From: Lachnospira pectinoschiza
GTDB taxonomy: Bacteria; Bacillota; Clostridia; Lachnospirales; Lachnospiraceae
Direction of reading: 5' to 3'
NCBI RefSeq assembly: GCF_900103815.1
Contig: NZ_FNHZ01000002.1
Location: 347,925 to 411,924, forward strand
DNA: 64,000 nucleotides
Shown: positions 62,596 to 64,000 of the stretch, one piece after another
Position numbering within the stretch: position 1 is the stretch's first letter
How the letters are laid out: every line of letters begins with the position of its first letter
Made by a program: the position numbers and the translations under genes
Notes under the pieces: model-generated
Database searches by the model: none
What the model saw: only the letters and a program-made list of their open reading frames with translations
Told to the model about the DNA's origin: nothing

Positions 62596-62780
62596 GTGAA
62601 CTACTCCGACTTAATACTTCGTATTTGAAGTCGGAGCTTCTTGCTTCAACCACCACTGCGTAGGCTATCCTATTGGATAACGAACGTCTTACACAGTGTC
62701 CACAAGCGTATAAGTTCGGCTAGTTCCTAGCCTACTATAAGATTTATCAGAGTTTAGGCTACTTCAAGCAATCTAAGCCC
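62596..62780 (-). ncRNA. Putative omega RNA (reRNA) of the IS200/IS605-family element
   Basis: From the tnpB 3' end the minus strand continues for about 160 nt into a hairpin (CTCCGACTT / AAGTCGGAG, 62604-62636) and ends with GTAGTTCAC (62596-62604). This is the usual right end of IS200/IS605 elements that yields the guide RNA scaffold for TnpB. A guide would follow at 62576-62595. The 5' boundary is estimated. Confidence 0.6.
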
Positions 62781-63878
62781 TTCATTTTTTATGTTTATAG
62801 CTGCATTTAGGTCACGGTCCATTGTAAGCCCACAATTACACTTATAGATTCTTTCTTGAAGTGTAAGTTTTTTACGAGAACCACAACAGCTACAAAGTTG
62901 TGATGATGGATACCACTTATCTATTTTGATAAAGTATTTACCTCTATCATTTAGTTTATACTCAAGCATAGATAAAAACATTCCATATCCATTATCTAAA
63001 GTAGCTTTACCGTTACCAAAGCCCTTATTTGACATGCTTTTCATATTTAGAGATTCTACACATACTATATCATACTGATTGGCTATCTCAGTAGATTTCT
63101 TGTGTAGATTATCTAATCTTTGATTTGAGATATGTCTATGAATTTTGTTTACTTTCTTTAATTGCTTTAGATAGTTATTGGATTTAGTTTGGTTCTTCTT
63201 AGAACCAACTTTGCGAGAAAGTTTACGTTGTTCTTTAGCAAGCTTTTTATGATTTTCTCGATAGTATTTATGATTAGAACCTATATTCCCATCACTATCC
63301 ATATATAAACCATCAGATTTATAATCTAATCCAATTACATTATCTGATTTAGTTACCTTAGTAATAATTCTGTCAAATTCAAAGAGAATAGAAATATAAA
63401 AACTACCATCTCTTTCTTTAGACACAGTAGCTGATTTAATGATCCAGTCTTCCTCTGGAAATCTGTGAATTACAGCTTTTACCTTACCAATCTTAGGAAG
63501 CTTGATATATTTATTCTCTATGATAGCAACAGTACCTTTTTGATTATTAGTGGTATAGCTATTTCTAGCTTTACGAGATTTGAATTTTGGGAAGCCATTT
63601 TTCTTTTTACGTTTTTTATCAAAGAAACTCTTGTAGGCTTTCTGTAAATTCATTTGTACATTGGCAAGAGCTAGACTGTCTACTTCCCTAAGATAATGGT
63701 AATCGTTTTTATATTTGGCAGGTGTCACAGTGGGGAATTTGCCCGTAGCTTTGTAGCCGTCAATCTTATCAGAAAGCATAAGATTCCAGACCTTACGACA
63801 ACAGCCGAAGGTCTTAGCAAACATAACTTCTTGTTCAGTTGTAGGATATACTCTGTACTTAATTGCCTTATTTGCCAT
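62754..63878 (-). CDS. tnpB: TnpB, RNA-guided nuclease of the IS200/IS605 family
   Basis: The protein has 374 residues. The RuvC-like catalytic triad is complete: Asp185 (VIGLDYKS), Glu275 (VCVESLNMK) and Asp354 (TMDRDLNAA). A zinc-finger module has Cys329/332 and Cys347/349. The N-terminal helix-turn-helix-like region (YRVYPTTEQEVMFAKTFG) and the basic middle are typical. The full length of about 370 residues and an intact active site suggest a working nuclease. TnpB cuts DNA at sites matching an omega RNA guide beside a short TAM. GGAAAG precedes the start. Confidence 0.95.
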   Translation of the reverse strand: MANKAIKYRVYPTTEQEVMFAKTFGCCRKVWNLMLSDKIDGYKATGKFPTVTPAKYKNDYHYLREVDSLALANVQMNLQKAYKSFFDKKRKKKNGFPKFKSRKARNSYTTNNQKGTVAIIENKYIKLPKIGKVKAVIHRFPEEDWIIKSATVSKERDGSFYISILFEFDRIITKVTKSDNVIGLDYKSDGLYMDSDGNIGSNHKYYRENHKKLAKEQRKLSRKVGSKKNQTKSNNYLKQLKKVNKIHRHISNQRLDNLHKKSTEIANQYDIVCVESLNMKSMSNKGFGNGKATLDNGYGMFLSMLEYKLNDRGKYFIKIDKWYPSSQLCSCCGSRKKLTLQERIYKCNCGLTMDRDLNAAINIKNEGLRLLEVA

Positions 63879-63969
63879 CTTTCTTTCCTTGTGCTTGAAT
63901 GTATTGTTTAATAATATCTACAGTAACACCGTCTGAGTAATACGATAGATTTATACTTATATTATACAA
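63868..63969 (-). pseudogene. Remnant of tnpA C-terminus
   Basis: A short frame of 33 codons ends at a TAA overlapping the tnpB start. Its last part, DGVTVDIIKQYIQAQGK, looks like the C-terminus of IS200-type TnpA (HUH transposase) ending with IKQYIExQ. An in-frame TGA lies directly upstream. Only 122 bases are visible upstream of tnpB, so a fuller tnpA could continue beyond the edge in another frame. Confidence 0.5.
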
Positions 63970-63989
63970 TCAAATTACAAAGTAGTCAA
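63961..63989 (-). promoter_or_regulatory. Promoter upstream of tnpB
   Basis: TTGACT (63984-63989), 17-bp spacer and TATAAT (63961-63966) on the minus strand, in the tnpA remnant region. Confidence 0.65.
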
Positions 63990-64000
63990 ACAAATGTTCT

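Larger units (their letters stand above)
62596..63969 (-). mobile_element. IS200/IS605-family element with intact tnpB and remnant tnpA
   Basis: The right end is set by the GTAGTTCAC motif at 62596. The left end is not visible and may lie beyond the window. An intact tnpB and a short tnpA remnant are present; no full tnpA is in the window. Confidence 0.7.

Overview
The window is low-GC Firmicute DNA with dense, mostly minus-strand operons, strong AGGAGG-type ribosome binding sites and canonical sigma-A promoters. Two secreted pectate lyases, a chemotaxis receptor, a leucine T-box leader and the overall gene content suggest a motile, pectin-degrading member of the Lachnospiraceae, probably near Lachnospira (L. 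eligens-like). This placement is inferred from gene content; no rRNA gene is present to confirm it.

Layout. 1-4.6 kb: a minus-strand cluster comEA, response regulator, histidine kinase, GerMN lipoprotein and comEC (cut by the window edge), so DNA-uptake genes surround a two-component system. 4.8-7.8 kb: a large YfhO-type membrane protein, followed by GC-rich hairpins. 8-10 kb: a membrane EAL phosphodiesterase. 10-26 kb: housekeeping genes (argH, parC, parE, a PrsA-like foldase, rlmH, a HAD phosphatase, maf, leuA with its T-box, a MoxR/DUF58 operon, an Lrp regulator with a terminator in its leader). 26-37 kb: DUF1292, a UvrD-type helicase, greA, a GlmU-like beta-helix protein, glmS, topB, a DUF234 ATPase, yfbR and asd.

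37-44 kb is the pectin region: a 1442-residue cell-surface protein that joins a PL1 and a PL9 pectate lyase, and a secreted 748-residue PL1 paralogue. They share a 3' flanking element and a promoter-proximal motif. Just upstream of the second lyase lies an apparently independent transcription unit of about 240 nt with its own promoter and terminator. Its hairpin loops repeat a CAGGA motif; it is the best candidate here for an undescribed RNA. 44.7-47.8 kb: a metallophosphoesterase coupled to a cytosolic ParB-like/BMP fusion protein and a small unknown protein. 47.9-53.5 kb: a riboflavin-type ECF S component, a ROK kinase and a CdaR regulator, divergent from glycerate kinase and a GntP permease. 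This is probably a sugar-acid module that could connect to pectin breakdown.

53.6-62.5 kb: a Cache-domain chemoreceptor, a long hairpin element, a likely zinc-starvation operon (rpmG paralogue plus COG0523 GTPase) with three 7-1-7 palindromes around its promoter, acylphosphatase, metE, an NmrA/QorB-type reductase and a LysR regulator. The right end carries an intact IS200/IS605-family tnpB with a putative omega RNA and a short remnant of tnpA. I recognised no tRNA, rRNA, CRISPR array or prophage.
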